A stretch of DNA of 44,193 bases. Source: an uncultured PS1 clade bacterium. GTDB taxonomy: Bacteria; Pseudomonadota; Alphaproteobacteria; MED-G09. Within the stretch, counting starts at the first letter, position 1, and each line of letters starts with the position of its first letter. Shown piece after piece: positions 25,196 through 37,445 of this stretch. Both the position numbers and the translations under genes were made by a program. The notes beneath the pieces are model-generated. The model searched no databases, had not been told where the DNA came from, and saw only the letters and a program-made list of their open reading frames with translations. The DNA is taken from NCBI GenBank assembly GCA_902537725.1, contig CACBCD010000007.1, positions 1 through 44,193 on the forward strand, given 5' to 3'.

Positions 25196-25582
25196 ATGAA
25201 TAATAAAATTAACTTTGATTTTGTTTCGCCAGAAGCCTCAATTATTTCTTCAGAGGTTGATATGGTTCTTATACCTGGTGAAGATGGTGATGCAGGAATA
25301 CTTCCAGATCACTCACCCTTTATGACAACACTTAGGCAGGGGATAGTTGAAGTTACTTTCGAGCAAGGAAATGTAAAAAAATATCTTGTTGAGGGTGGTT
25401 TTGCAGATATAACTCAGGATAAAATGACTATTCTTGCTGAAACTAGTCTTAACTTATCTGACTCAGACAGCAAGGTCTTAAAAAGTGAAATTGATATTAT
25501 CAATGAAAAGTTAGCCTCTGCAGAAGAAGATGAAAAAGTTTTGCTTGATGAACGCAAATCTCTTATAGAAAATTTTATATAG
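25196..25582 (+). CDS. atpC: ATP synthase epsilon subunit
   Basis: FDFVSPEASIISSEVDMVLIPGEDGDAGILPDHSPFMT. Confidence 0.96.
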   Translation: MNNKINFDFVSPEASIISSEVDMVLIPGEDGDAGILPDHSPFMTTLRQGIVEVTFEQGNVKKYLVEGGFADITQDKMTILAETSLNLSDSDSKVLKSEIDIINEKLASAEEDEKVLLDERKSLIENFI

Positions 25583-26090
25583 TTTTATTCTTACTTATTT
25601 CTTCAGTAAATTCCTTTACTAATTCTTCATATAATTTTTTTTTAAAATCGACAACAAGGTTAGGCATGGTATTTAGATCTCTCCACATCCATTCATCAAA
25701 TTCTGGAGTATGTTTATTTAAATTAAATTCACTATCATTTCCTGTAAACTTCATTAAAAACCATTTCTGTCTTTGTCCTTTAAAGCCACTTATAACTTTT
25801 CCTATTAATTCATTTGGTAATTCGTACTCAAACCATGATTCATGCTCAAACAGAATCTTGGCAGATTTAGTACCAGTCTCCTCTTCTAATTCTCTATATG
25901 CAGCATCTATAGGCTTTTCTCCTTGATCTATTCCTCCTTGAGGCATTTGCCAGAGTCTTTTTTCACCGCTTCGAATTCCTGGACCATCTTTTCTTTTACC
26001 TGTCCAAACTAAACCATCATCTCTCATAAGAATAATGCCAACAGCTTTTCGCATTTTTAATTTATTTTTAATTTTTTCAATATTATTCAT
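25575..26090 (-). CDS. rppH: RNA pyrophosphohydrolase (Nudix)
   Basis: Nudix box GGIDQGEKPIDAAYRELEEETG; RLWQMPQGGID. Confidence 0.93.
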   Translation of the reverse strand: MNNIEKIKNKLKMRKAVGIILMRDDGLVWTGKRKDGPGIRSGEKRLWQMPQGGIDQGEKPIDAAYRELEEETGTKSAKILFEHESWFEYELPNELIGKVISGFKGQRQKWFLMKFTGNDSEFNLNKHTPEFDEWMWRDLNTMPNLVVDFKKKLYEELVKEFTEEISKNKTI

Positions 26091-27383
26091 TTAAATTTTT
26101 TCATTTAAATTAGATAAAATTTTAATTGCTTCATTAAGTTGAATATCATTTATTTCTTCACTGGGTATATATGCCGAAGAACCCGATTCATTATTTTCAT
26201 TTTCATTTTTAATGTATTTATTTAATTTTGTTTCACCTACGGTTAATGAATCATTTTTTTCACCTTCAAAATTTTGGGTGATAATAATATCAGGCTCAAT
26301 TCCCTTTGCTTGTATAGATTTTCCTGAAGGGGTGAAATATTCAGCTGTTGTTAATTTTACTGCTCCGTAAAGATCATTTGGTGAAAAAAGATTATTTTTT
26401 TCTATTGGGAATAAAGTTTGAACTGATCCTTTGCCAAATGTCTTTGTTCCTAAAATAATTGCTCTTTTGTTATCTTGTAAAGCACCTGCAACTATTTCTG
26501 AAGCAGAAGCAGAGCCTCCATTCACTATCACTAGAAGTGGCTTTCCGAAAATTAGATCACCTTTTTTTGCGTTATATTCATTGATTGTCTTATCAAAACG
26601 AGGTCTTTTTGTTGAAACAATATTACCCTCATCAAGAAAAAAATTTGTAACTTGTATTGCTTGATTTAATAAGCCACCTGGATTACGTCTGAGGTCTAAA
26701 ATATAACTTTTGATCTGATTATTAGGATTAAATTCAAATTTAATTATTTCTTTATAAAGTTCATCAGAGGTTTTTTCATTGAATGAAGAAACTCTGATAT
26801 ATCCAATATCATTTTTTTCACCTTTAACATTCACTAGTACACCGGGAACCTTAATTATCTCTCTAATAAGCTTTAAATCAAAGCCTTCTTCAAAACCCTG
26901 TCTGGCAATAGTAATTTCAATTTCTGTATTTGGTTTTCCCCTCATTAAAGAAACAGCTTCTGATAGGGTTTTTCCCAAAATAGGATCTTTATTTATGTGG
27001 GTTATTAAATCACCTTCAATAATACCAGCCCTTTCAGCAGGAGTTTTATCAATTGGTGAAATTACTTTTATTAGTCCTTTTTCCATCGTAACTTCAATTC
27101 CAAGCCCTCCAAACTCACCTTTAGTATCGCTTGTTAATTCTTTAAAATCTTTTTGATTTAAATATACAGAGTGTGGATCAAGAGATTGAAGCATTCCGTT
27201 AATTGCAGATTCAATAATTTCATCTTCCTTAGTTTCGTCAATATATTCTTCTTGAACAAGTTTAATAACGGATTGGAGAAGCTCTTCATTTTCTGCTTTA
27301 ATTTTTTCTGATGCAAATAAATCCGACCATAAAGTTAGTTTAAGAAAAATTAGGAATAATGTTGGGCTTAAAATTTTTTTCAT
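26091..27383 (-). CDS. ctpA: carboxyl-terminal processing protease (S41, PDZ)
   Basis: N-terminal hydrophobic segment, PDZ region GLGIEVTMEKGLIKVISP, GGSASASEIVAGALQDNKRAIILGTKTFGKGSVQ. Confidence 0.95.
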   Translation of the reverse strand: MKKILSPTLFLIFLKLTLWSDLFASEKIKAENEELLQSVIKLVQEEYIDETKEDEIIESAINGMLQSLDPHSVYLNQKDFKELTSDTKGEFGGLGIEVTMEKGLIKVISPIDKTPAERAGIIEGDLITHINKDPILGKTLSEAVSLMRGKPNTEIEITIARQGFEEGFDLKLIREIIKVPGVLVNVKGEKNDIGYIRVSSFNEKTSDELYKEIIKFEFNPNNQIKSYILDLRRNPGGLLNQAIQVTNFFLDEGNIVSTKRPRFDKTINEYNAKKGDLIFGKPLLVIVNGGSASASEIVAGALQDNKRAIILGTKTFGKGSVQTLFPIEKNNLFSPNDLYGAVKLTTAEYFTPSGKSIQAKGIEPDIIITQNFEGEKNDSLTVGETKLNKYIKNENENNESGSSAYIPSEEINDIQLNEAIKILSNLNEKI

Positions 27384-27442
27384 CAGATTTTCTCTGGACG
27401 TATTCTTATCTCATATAACTATAAAATAAAGGTAAATTTTTT

Positions 27443-27922
27443 CTAATTTCTGTGATAAGGATGATTTTTTAATATTGTTATACCTCTATATAATTGTTCG
27501 AGGAGCATAATTCTAACAAGCTTGTGTGGCCAAGTTACTTTTCCAAATGAGATTATTTTGTTAGCGGCTTTTAATATATCCTTGTTAAAACCATCTGGTC
27601 CACCGATGAAAAAGATTAAATTTTTTCCATCGAAGGAATTTTTTGAAATAATCTTTGATATATCCAATGAATCTATATTATCTCCATCGCTATCAAGAAA
27701 AATATTATAATTATTTTTTTCAATATATTTAGAAATTATTCCTGTTTCTTCTATTTGCCGATCTTTAGCCGATACCTTTTTTGAAATTGGTAATTCCTTT
27801 ATTATAAGTTTCTTAAACCCAACGGACTTACTTAAATTTAAAATTCTTTTTTGATAATCTTTCTGTATTTCTAAAATAGGATTGTTTTTAAGTTGTCCAA
27901 ATGAAATAATTTTTAATTCCAT
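27443..27922 (-). CDS. rlmH: 23S rRNA pseudouridine-1915 N3-methyltransferase
   Basis: IFFIGGPDGFNKDI, WPHKLVRIMLLEQLYRGITILKNHPYHRN. Confidence 0.95.
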   Translation of the reverse strand: MELKIISFGQLKNNPILEIQKDYQKRILNLSKSVGFKKLIIKELPISKKVSAKDRQIEETGIISKYIEKNNYNIFLDSDGDNIDSLDISKIISKNSFDGKNLIFFIGGPDGFNKDILKAANKIISFGKVTWPHKLVRIMLLEQLYRGITILKNHPYHRN

Positions 27923-27923
27923 T

Positions 27924-28268
27924 TTATATTTTAGAGGAATTAAGTTTTATGGATGATGACCATAGTTTTTCAATATCATAAAATTCTCTAACTTCTTCTC
28001 TAAATAAGTGGATTATTATATCTCCACCGTCAATTAAGACCCAGTCACCTTTATCTAAACCTTCAGTGTTTACATTTTTAATATTATTTTTTTTTAGATC
28101 ATCAACTGTTTTTTCAGCTAAAGATGAAACATGCCTACTAGAAGTACCAGTGGCAATTATTAGATAATCAGCAATATCGGATTTACCTTTTAATGAAAGC
28201 GAATTAATATCAAAAGCTTTATTATCATCTAAATTAGATATTATCTGATTAATTAATTTCTTACTCAA
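27924..28268 (-). CDS. rsfS: ribosome silencing factor
   Basis: ADYLIIATGTSSRHVSSLAE, GDWVLIDGGDIIIHLF. Confidence 0.95.
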   Translation of the reverse strand: MSKKLINQIISNLDDNKAFDINSLSLKGKSDIADYLIIATGTSSRHVSSLAEKTVDDLKKNNIKNVNTEGLDKGDWVLIDGGDIIIHLFREEVREFYDIEKLWSSSIKLNSSKI

Positions 28269-28861
28269 CTATTTCTCCTAATCTCTGATGAGGAAATATC
28301 ATTCATTGGTCCATTAATAAAGGTAAAACATGGAGTTTCAAGCTCAATTAGATCTTCGGCATTTCCCTCATCAATTTTATTAGAGTATTTTTCTAATATT
28401 TTTTCTACTTCATCTAATGGATGAGTAGCTCTAGGATAAATTGCAATAGCTATTTTTTCCAAAATTAATCTCCAATCTTTCCATTGTTGTATCTGAGCTG
28501 CATTATCTGATCCCATAATCCAAACAAATTTTTTTGATAAGAAGGTTTCTTGAAAAATTGAAATAGTATCTATTGAGTATTGTGTTCCTAATTTTTTTTC
28601 AACATCTGTAATTATGAAATTTGGAGACCTTCCAATTTTTTTTGCACTTTCTAATCTATCTTCCAGCGAAAACAAAGTTTTTTTATCCTTGAGTGGATTA
28701 TGAGGTGATACTAGCCAAATGATTTTATCTAATTTTAAAATTTCACAAGCATGTTTTGCTACCTGAAAGTGCCATTCATGGGCAGGATTAAAGGAGCCGC
28801 CAAATAAGCCAATCCTAGAACTTTCCCCAAGTGATATTTCTTTTTTAAGGATTTCTTCCAT
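28265..28861 (-). CDS. nadD: nicotinate-nucleotide adenylyltransferase
   Basis: GLFGGSFNPAHEWHF, WIMGSDNAAQIQQWKDW, ISSSEIR. Confidence 0.95.
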   Translation of the reverse strand: MEEILKKEISLGESSRIGLFGGSFNPAHEWHFQVAKHACEILKLDKIIWLVSPHNPLKDKKTLFSLEDRLESAKKIGRSPNFIITDVEKKLGTQYSIDTISIFQETFLSKKFVWIMGSDNAAQIQQWKDWRLILEKIAIAIYPRATHPLDEVEKILEKYSNKIDEGNAEDLIELETPCFTFINGPMNDISSSEIRRNS

Positions 28862-30126
28862 TAGGATCTTACTTGTCCTGACCCTCTAACAACATATTTA
28901 AAACTGGTTAATTGTTCAACTCCAACAGGACCTCTTGCATGAAATCTTCCAGTTGCTATTCCTATTTCCGCACCCATACCAAATTCTCCACCATCTGCAA
29001 ATTGAGTGGAGGCATTATGCATAACAATAGCGCTATCAATTTCTTTTAAGAAAATATCTGCAGTTTTAATATTCTCGGTAATAATGGAGTCAGTATGACT
29101 AGTTGAATAGCTATTTATGTGATCAATTGCGCCTCTTACTCCATCAACAATTTTTATGCTAATTATTGCATCTAAATATTCAGTTCTCCAATCATTTTCT
29201 TCAGCAGGAATCATATCATCAATTATTTTCAGCGAATTATTACATCCTCTTAATTCACAATCCAAATCCTCTAGAGCCTCAGCTAATTTAGGTAAGAAAA
29301 TATCAGCGTTTTCTTTATCTATTAATAACGTCTCGGCGGCACCGCAAATACCTGTTCTTCTCATTTTTGCATTTACTGTTACTTCAATAGCTTTTTTAAC
29401 ATCAGCATCTTTATCAATATATACATGACAAATACCTTCGAGATGCCCAAATACAGGTACTTTTGCTTCATTTTGAACCCTTTCAACTAAGCTTTTTCCT
29501 CCTCTAGGTACCACCACATCAATAGAGTCGTTTAATCCTGATAAAAGATATCCAACGGCATTTCTATCTGTGGTAGGTATAATTTGAATTGAGTGCTCAG
29601 GAAGACCAGCTTTGATTAGACCATTTTTCAAAGAATTATAGATAGCGTTTGAAGAGTAATAACTTTCTGACCCACCCCTAAGTATAACTGCATTACCTGC
29701 TTTTAAACATAAAGCTCCTGCATCAGCTGTTACATTTGGTCTGCTTTCGTAAATCACACCAATAACACCAAGAGGAGTTCTTACTCTTTCAATATTTAAA
29801 CCATTAGGTCTATCCCATTTAGACATAGTTTGACCAACAGGATCTTCAATCTTTATAATTTCTCTTAGACCATCAGATATGGATTTAATTCTTTCATCAT
29901 TTAAGATTAACCTATCTAAAAATGATTTTGATATATTATTTGCTTTCGCTTTTTCAACATCTTTAATATTTGCTTCAAGAATATTCTCTTTATTGTTTTC
30001 AATATCAACCGCCATAGATTCTAAGGCGCTATTTTTAAGATCAGAATTTGCTAGCGTTAGGATTTGAGACGCTTTTCTTGCATTTTTTCCCATTAAAATT
30101 AATTCTTTTTCTAATTCTTTAGACAT
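28861..30126 (-). CDS. proA: glutamate-5-semialdehyde dehydrogenase
   Basis: [52 protein letters not shown]. Confidence 0.97.
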   Translation of the reverse strand: MSKELEKELILMGKNARKASQILTLANSDLKNSALESMAVDIENNKENILEANIKDVEKAKANNISKSFLDRLILNDERIKSISDGLREIIKIEDPVGQTMSKWDRPNGLNIERVRTPLGVIGVIYESRPNVTADAGALCLKAGNAVILRGGSESYYSSNAIYNSLKNGLIKAGLPEHSIQIIPTTDRNAVGYLLSGLNDSIDVVVPRGGKSLVERVQNEAKVPVFGHLEGICHVYIDKDADVKKAIEVTVNAKMRRTGICGAAETLLIDKENADIFLPKLAEALEDLDCELRGCNNSLKIIDDMIPAEENDWRTEYLDAIISIKIVDGVRGAIDHINSYSTSHTDSIITENIKTADIFLKEIDSAIVMHNASTQFADGGEFGMGAEIGIATGRFHARGPVGVEQLTSFKYVVRGSGQVRS

Positions 30127-32261
<2,135 letters not shown>

Positions 32262-32320
32262 CTATCTCATAAGTAACAGATTTTAAAAATTTTAGAACTA
32301 TAAATTAGGCAGTTTTAAAT

Positions 32321-32590
32321 TTAGTTAGCTTTCTCATCAATTGGATCGACAGAGATTACCGGGCCTCCATTTCTTAACTTTTTAAAGCTAACTGTACCCT
32401 CAATAAGAGAAAAAATTGTGTGATCTTTTCCTAGACCAACATTTCGCCCAGGTTGCCACTTAGTACCTCTTTGTCTAACTATAATATTACCAGGAATAAC
32501 GTTTTCACCACCGAATTTTTTAACACCTAATCTTCTTCCCGCGGAATCTCTACCATTTCTAGATGATCCACCTGCTTTCTTATGTGCCAT
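32321..32590 (-). CDS. rpmA: 50S ribosomal protein L27
   Basis: [29 protein letters not shown]. Confidence 0.98.
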   Translation of the reverse strand: MAHKKAGGSSRNGRDSAGRRLGVKKFGGENVIPGNIIVRQRGTKWQPGRNVGLGKDHTIFSLIEGTVSFKKLRNGGPVISVDPIDEKAN

Positions 32591-32593
32591 AAC

Positions 32594-33055
32594 TTACTCC
32601 TTAGCCTTTTCTTTTTTAACAGACTTTGTTTTCGTAGCGGTTTTTACCGTCTTTTTTGCAGTTTTTTTCTTAGCAGATTCGCTTTTTTTCGCTTTTTTTT
32701 CCTTAGGCGCTTCCACTTTTTTGGCTGCTGCTTTTTTAGTAGCAGTAGCTTTAATATCAACAATTTTTAAAGTGGTCAAATTCTGTTGATGTCCGTTTTT
32801 TCTTCTATAATTATGTCTTCTTTTCTTTTTAAAAACGATTATTTTCTTAGCTCTTGTTTGTTCAACGACCTTAGCATTAACTGTAGCACCTTTAATAATT
32901 GGATCACCAATAATAAGGTTATCTTTTTCGCTAATCATTAAAACTTCATCAAGGCTAATTTTATCCCCTGCTTCAGCAGTTAACTTTTCAACTGATATAA
33001 TGTCATCTTTTGAGACTTTATACTGTTTTCCACCACTTCGAATTACTGCATACAT
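32594..33055 (-). CDS. rplU: 50S ribosomal protein L21 with Lys/Ala-rich C-terminal tail
   Basis: [42 protein letters not shown]; start moved to internal ATG; ~50-aa KKAAAKK-type extension. Confidence 0.95.
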   Translation of the reverse strand: MYAVIRSGGKQYKVSKDDIISVEKLTAEAGDKISLDEVLMISEKDNLIIGDPIIKGATVNAKVVEQTRAKKIIVFKKKRRHNYRRKNGHQQNLTTLKIVDIKATATKKAAAKKVEAPKEKKAKKSESAKKKTAKKTVKTATKTKSVKKEKAKE

Positions 33056-33105
33056 AATAAATATCCATTTGTACAAAAAGAATTAAAAAACTCTTTTGGA
33101 GCGCA

Positions 33106-33133
33106 AATATAACGTTGAGTGAGAAGGTGTCAA
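33106..33133 (-). promoter_or_regulatory. sigma70-type promoter for rplU-rpmA
   Basis: Minus strand: TTGACA (33133-33128), 16 nt, TATATT (33111-33106). Confidence 0.6.
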
Positions 33134-33156
33134 GTTTATAATATCTAAAAAATAAT

Positions 33157-34404
33157 TTACGTTTTGTGGGTAAAATTTTTCATTCTGAAAATAATGATAA
33201 TTGGTAAAAATGAAACCAAAAACATTATAAAATATAAATTGCTTAAAGACACATCATTATAATCTAGTAATCCAGCACTCCATTCTCCGATTATTCTTGA
33301 GAAATGTCTGATACTCATTAAAAGAGCAAATTGTGAAGCTGCAACCGCAGTCATAGAGAGTCCCATGCATAGCGATAGGCTTGCTGACATAAGAAAAGAT
33401 CCAAGTGCAGAAATTATAATTATAAATAAAGAACCAACATAAAAATTTGAAATATTGTTTTCAAATATTGCTATTAGCAAAAAGACCAAAGCAATCATTA
33501 TTTGGGAAACTATAATAATTCTATATGGATTAAACTTATCTGATAAATAACCACCAATTATAGCTGCTCCAGCTCCTACATATAAGCCAACTGAACGTAT
33601 TTCAGTTAAATTATAATTATCCCAATTATTAGAGGTTATAAATAAATTTGAAATACTTACATAATGCATTCCAAATGCAATATTTGAGAGTAAGCAAAAA
33701 CCCATAAGTAAAATAAAAATTGGCATTTTACACTTGTTGTACAAGTTTAAAAAAGTATCTTTATAATAAGAGAATTCTATTTTTTCTGTAAACTTGAGTG
33801 ATAAAAGTTGATCATCTTTGTTTTCTTTCATTATGAGTGAAAGTAAAGAAAAGAAAAAATTTAAAAGACCAAAAAATAAAAATGTCTCTTTTAAACCTAT
33901 TTCATTAATTGTAAATGAAGAGAAAACTGCAGCGGAGCTTACACCAACAGTCCTGCTAGCCCACATTAATCCATTACTTATACCTCTTTCATCTTGGTTT
34001 AACGTATCAATAGCTAAACCATCCGTAGCAACATCTAAAATTGAAGTAGATAGGATAACAGCAAAGAGATTTAGTCCAATTGTAAAGGGTGATAGTTCAA
34101 TGGAAATATAATTTGAAGAAATAATAAAAATTAGACTAGAAGATAGTAATGAGAAAAATATCCACGGCTTCCTTTTTCCCATTTTTGATAACTTTATTGT
34201 ATCTACAAATGGTCCAATTAAAATTTTAAAAGTCCAAGGAAGTGAGGCTAACGACATTACTATTGCAATATCGCTAATATTAAAACCAACTGATGCTAAC
34301 CAGTCTAATAATGCAAAATATATTAACCCCTGAGGAATTCCTTGTATAAAGTATAATCCTGAAAGGCCAGCTCGCCTATGAAAACGGCTGTTGGAGAGAT
34401 TCAA
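33157..34404 (-). CDS. MFS transporter, AmpG/PAT-like
   Basis: GLYFIQGIPQGLIYFALLDWLASVGFNISDIA, PWTFKILIGPFVDT; ~12 hydrophobic segments. Confidence 0.75.
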   Translation of the reverse strand: MNLSNSRFHRRAGLSGLYFIQGIPQGLIYFALLDWLASVGFNISDIAIVMSLASLPWTFKILIGPFVDTIKLSKMGKRKPWIFFSLLSSSLIFIISSNYISIELSPFTIGLNLFAVILSTSILDVATDGLAIDTLNQDERGISNGLMWASRTVGVSSAAVFSSFTINEIGLKETFLFFGLLNFFFSLLSLIMKENKDDQLLSLKFTEKIEFSYYKDTFLNLYNKCKMPIFILLMGFCLLSNIAFGMHYVSISNLFITSNNWDNYNLTEIRSVGLYVGAGAAIIGGYLSDKFNPYRIIIVSQIMIALVFLLIAIFENNISNFYVGSLFIIIISALGSFLMSASLSLCMGLSMTAVAASQFALLMSIRHFSRIIGEWSAGLLDYNDVSLSNLYFIMFLVSFLPIIIIFRMKNFTHKT

Positions 34405-34407
34405 AAA

Positions 34408-35127
34408 CTACTCCTTTGCTTCTTCTTGTTTTTTTAGAGCTTCATTTACTTCTCGATCAATTCCTAGAGCAAAATCAGAAACATAGGGATTTGTTAATCT
34501 TTCATTGCCAAAAGTAGACATTGGTCCGTGACCAGGAATAAATCGCATTTCATCACCAAGTGGCCATAACTCGTTCACAATAGAATCGACTAATTGTTGA
34601 TGATTTCCTCTAGGAAGATCTGATCTACCAATAGAACCTTGAAATAAAACATCACCAACAGCGGCTAATTTTGTTTCTTCATGAAAAAAGATTACATGAC
34701 CAGGGGTATGACCAGGACAGTGTCTAACACCAAAGATTTGATTTCCAATTTTTACTTCATCTCCGCCTTCTAAAAATCTTGAGGTTTTGAATGTTTCTGC
34801 AGGTGAAAAATTATATTTTTTTCCTTGCTCCTCAAGACTTTCTATTAAAAACATGTCATCTTTGTGCGGTCCCTCAATATGGACATTAAGAATTCTTGAT
34901 AGTTCAGCTGTAGCTCCTGCATGATCTAAATGAGCATGTGTGATAAGTATTTTTTCAATTGAGATATCATATTTTTTTATTGCATCTAAAATTGACTGAA
35001 TGTCACCACCAGGATCAATAACGGCACCTTTCATTGTTTCAGTGCACCATATTAAAGAACAGTTCTGCTGAAATGGTGTTACTGGTACAACAAATGCATG
35101 AACCGAAAGCTGTTTTTCATCACTCAT
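34408..35127 (-). CDS. MBL-fold hydrolase (glyoxalase II/YcbL-like)
   Basis: ITHAHLDHAG, CPGHTPGHVIFFHEE, AVGDVLFQGSIGRSDLPRG. Confidence 0.88.
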   Translation of the reverse strand: MSDEKQLSVHAFVVPVTPFQQNCSLIWCTETMKGAVIDPGGDIQSILDAIKKYDISIEKILITHAHLDHAGATAELSRILNVHIEGPHKDDMFLIESLEEQGKKYNFSPAETFKTSRFLEGGDEVKIGNQIFGVRHCPGHTPGHVIFFHEETKLAAVGDVLFQGSIGRSDLPRGNHQQLVDSIVNELWPLGDEMRFIPGHGPMSTFGNERLTNPYVSDFALGIDREVNEALKKQEEAKE

Positions 35128-35155
35128 ATTTTACTATATATATCTTCAACTCAAT

Positions 35156-35863
35156 TTAGCCAATAACTTCTTTTAAAAAGTCTGTCATTGATTTCCATGA
35201 ACGTCTGTCTGCATCAGGATTATAGGCCATTCCCATTTCAGGAGAATTTGCTTCCTTGTTAGTAAAAGCATGAGATGTTGATCCATAAGCATGTATCTGC
35301 CAATCAGCTTCAGCTTCCGTTAATTCATTTGCTAGACCATTAACATCAGAATGAGGTACCATTGGATCATCATTTCCATGAAGAACTAGAACTTTGGTTT
35401 TTATTTTATTACCATCGGTATTACCTGGTTTATTAAAGATTCCATGAAAAGAAACAACTCCAGCTATATCAAGTCCTGTCCTAGCAGTATCTAAAACGCA
35501 TAATCCACCAAAACAAAAACCAATACTTGCTATTTTTGAATTATCCACTCCAGCTTCTTTTTTCGCAGCATCTATAGCTAATTGCATTCTTTTTTGAAGC
35601 ATAGGCCTATCGGAAAGAACATTATTCATTAATTCCATATTCTCTTCCGGAGTTTCTCCTATTTTAGCCTCTCCATACATATCTACCGCAAACCCTGAAT
35701 AACCAAGAGCATTCATTGATTTAGCTTTATCGATAGTAAATTGATCTCTTCCGGCGTATGTAGGTACAACTAAAACAACAGGAGCATTTTCATTTCCTTC
35801 GTAAGGAAAGAAAATTCCTTCAAGACGTATTTCATCGTCAAAATAATTAATAATTTTTTCCAT
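35156..35863 (-). CDS. dienelactone hydrolase family protein
   Basis: GFCFGG nucleophile-Cys motif, HGNDDPMVP, SHAFTNKEAN; start at internal ATG. Confidence 0.88.
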   Translation of the reverse strand: MEKIINYFDDEIRLEGIFFPYEGNENAPVVLVVPTYAGRDQFTIDKAKSMNALGYSGFAVDMYGEAKIGETPEENMELMNNVLSDRPMLQKRMQLAIDAAKKEAGVDNSKIASIGFCFGGLCVLDTARTGLDIAGVVSFHGIFNKPGNTDGNKIKTKVLVLHGNDDPMVPHSDVNGLANELTEAEADWQIHAYGSTSHAFTNKEANSPEMGMAYNPDADRRSWKSMTDFLKEVIG

Positions 35864-35877
35864 GTGTGTCTCCAAAA

Positions 35878-36654
35878 TTACTCAGGCATATTTCCTGATA
35901 CAACAGACATTGCATTATCAACACGTATTTGTGCTCCATTAACAAATTTTGACTCGTCTGATGCAAGGTAAAGAGCAGCATTTGCAATATCCATTGGCTC
36001 TCCAACTTTATTTGTATCAACTGGTGCCTCCTGAACTGGTGAAGGACCAAATTTCTCCTCCATTAATGCTGGAACACTTGCTACCATTGGCGTGGCAATT
36101 CCGGAAGGATGAATTGTATTACAGCGCACACCATTTTTTGCTAATCCACAGTGTACTGCAACTGCTCTACTATAAGCTTCTATTGCTCCCTTAGCTGCAC
36201 AATATGCTGCAACATATGACTCACCTTGCACTGATGCAATTGAGCACATATTAACAATCGATCCACCACCTGTTTTTGCCATAACAGGAATAACATATTT
36301 ACAGCCAAAGAAAGTACTATCCATGTGCACAGACATTGTTAGCCTATATTCTTCAGTTGTTTGATTTTCAGGGTCACCAGGTTTAACAATGCCGGCATTA
36401 TTTACAAGTACATCTATGCGTCCGTATTTTTTCTCTGTTTCATTAATAATTTCTATCCACCGATCTTCATCAGTAACATCATGCTTAAAAAAAGTACCAC
36501 TTAATTTGTCAGCAAGGGCCTGTCCTTTATCTTCAGCAATATCTGTTAAAACTACTTGAGCACCTTCTGAAGCAAAAAGCTCAGCATCTGCTGCACCCAG
36601 GCCCATTGCTGCTCCAGTAATAATTGCTACTTTTCCCTCTAATCTTCCTGTCAT
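35878..36654 (-). CDS. short-chain dehydrogenase/reductase
   Basis: ITGAAMGLGAADAELFASEGA, NNAGI, YCAAK active site. Confidence 0.93.
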   Translation of the reverse strand: MTGRLEGKVAIITGAAMGLGAADAELFASEGAQVVLTDIAEDKGQALADKLSGTFFKHDVTDEDRWIEIINETEKKYGRIDVLVNNAGIVKPGDPENQTTEEYRLTMSVHMDSTFFGCKYVIPVMAKTGGGSIVNMCSIASVQGESYVAAYCAAKGAIEAYSRAVAVHCGLAKNGVRCNTIHPSGIATPMVASVPALMEEKFGPSPVQEAPVDTNKVGEPMDIANAALYLASDESKFVNGAQIRVDNAMSVVSGNMPE

Positions 36655-36677
36655 TTTATTTCTCCATTTTTAATAAA

Positions 36678-37445
36678 TTATAGACCATACATTTCTTCAG
36701 CTGTAGGTAAACGATTTAAATGAATACCCGCACCAACTCTTATAAAATCACCTGTAGTGAAACACTCATCTGAAGCAAGCCATAGGGCAGCATTAGCAAC
36801 GTCATTAACATCAGCTAACCTTCCTAAAGGTGATTCTTTAGTCATCGCTTTTATCGGTCCTTCCATTTCAAATAATCCACCTGTCATTGGTGTATCAACT
36901 AAACCAGGGGATAAAGAATTAATTTTTAATCTTTTATGTTGATATTCTTTTGCTGCTACTTGGATCACTTTATCAGTCCCTGCCTTAGTACCAACATATC
37001 CAGCTAAACCAACAGCAGATAACTCAACTGTTACGGAAGTAGTCGAGATGATTGATCCTCCTTCCTCCATTATTTCTGCCGCCTCTCTTATAAAAATAAC
37101 TGGGCCTATAAAGCTAACTTCTGAATACTTTCTTAGATGATCTCTAGATAATTCATTTAATGGTCCTGGTTCATATATACCTGTTGTATTAATCGCTATA
37201 TCAACTTTTCCATAGGTATCTTTAGCAACCTTAAAAAGATTTTCTACATCACCATCTTTTGTAATATCACAAACTTGAGCTGTCCCATTAATATCTTTAG
37301 CTAACTTATCAAGAGGTTCTTGACGCCTTCCACTAACAACAACATTTGCTCCCTCATTAGCATATGTTTTAGCTATTACCCCGCCTAGTCCTTCAATTGA
37401 TGATGCACCAAGCACCACGGCAACTTTATTTTTCAATCTAGCCAT
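36678..37445 (-). CDS. short-chain dehydrogenase/reductase
   Basis: VLGASSIEGLGGVIAKTYANEGANVVVSGRR, YVGTK active site. Confidence 0.9.
   Translation of the reverse strand: MARLKNKVAVVLGASSIEGLGGVIAKTYANEGANVVVSGRRQEPLDKLAKDINGTAQVCDITKDGDVENLFKVAKDTYGKVDIAINTTGIYEPGPLNELSRDHLRKYSEVSFIGPVIFIREAAEIMEEGGSIISTTSVTVELSAVGLAGYVGTKAGTDKVIQVAAKEYQHKRLKINSLSPGLVDTPMTGGLFEMEGPIKAMTKESPLGRLADVNDVANAALWLASDECFTTGDFIRVGAGIHLNRLPTAEEMYGL

Noticed and set aside
26431-27156. Plus-strand ORFs opposite ctpA (77 and 125 aa)
   Set aside because: Opposite a confident S41 protease; no domain features.
29156-30067. Plus-strand ORFs opposite proA
   Set aside because: Shadow ORFs of a conserved enzyme.
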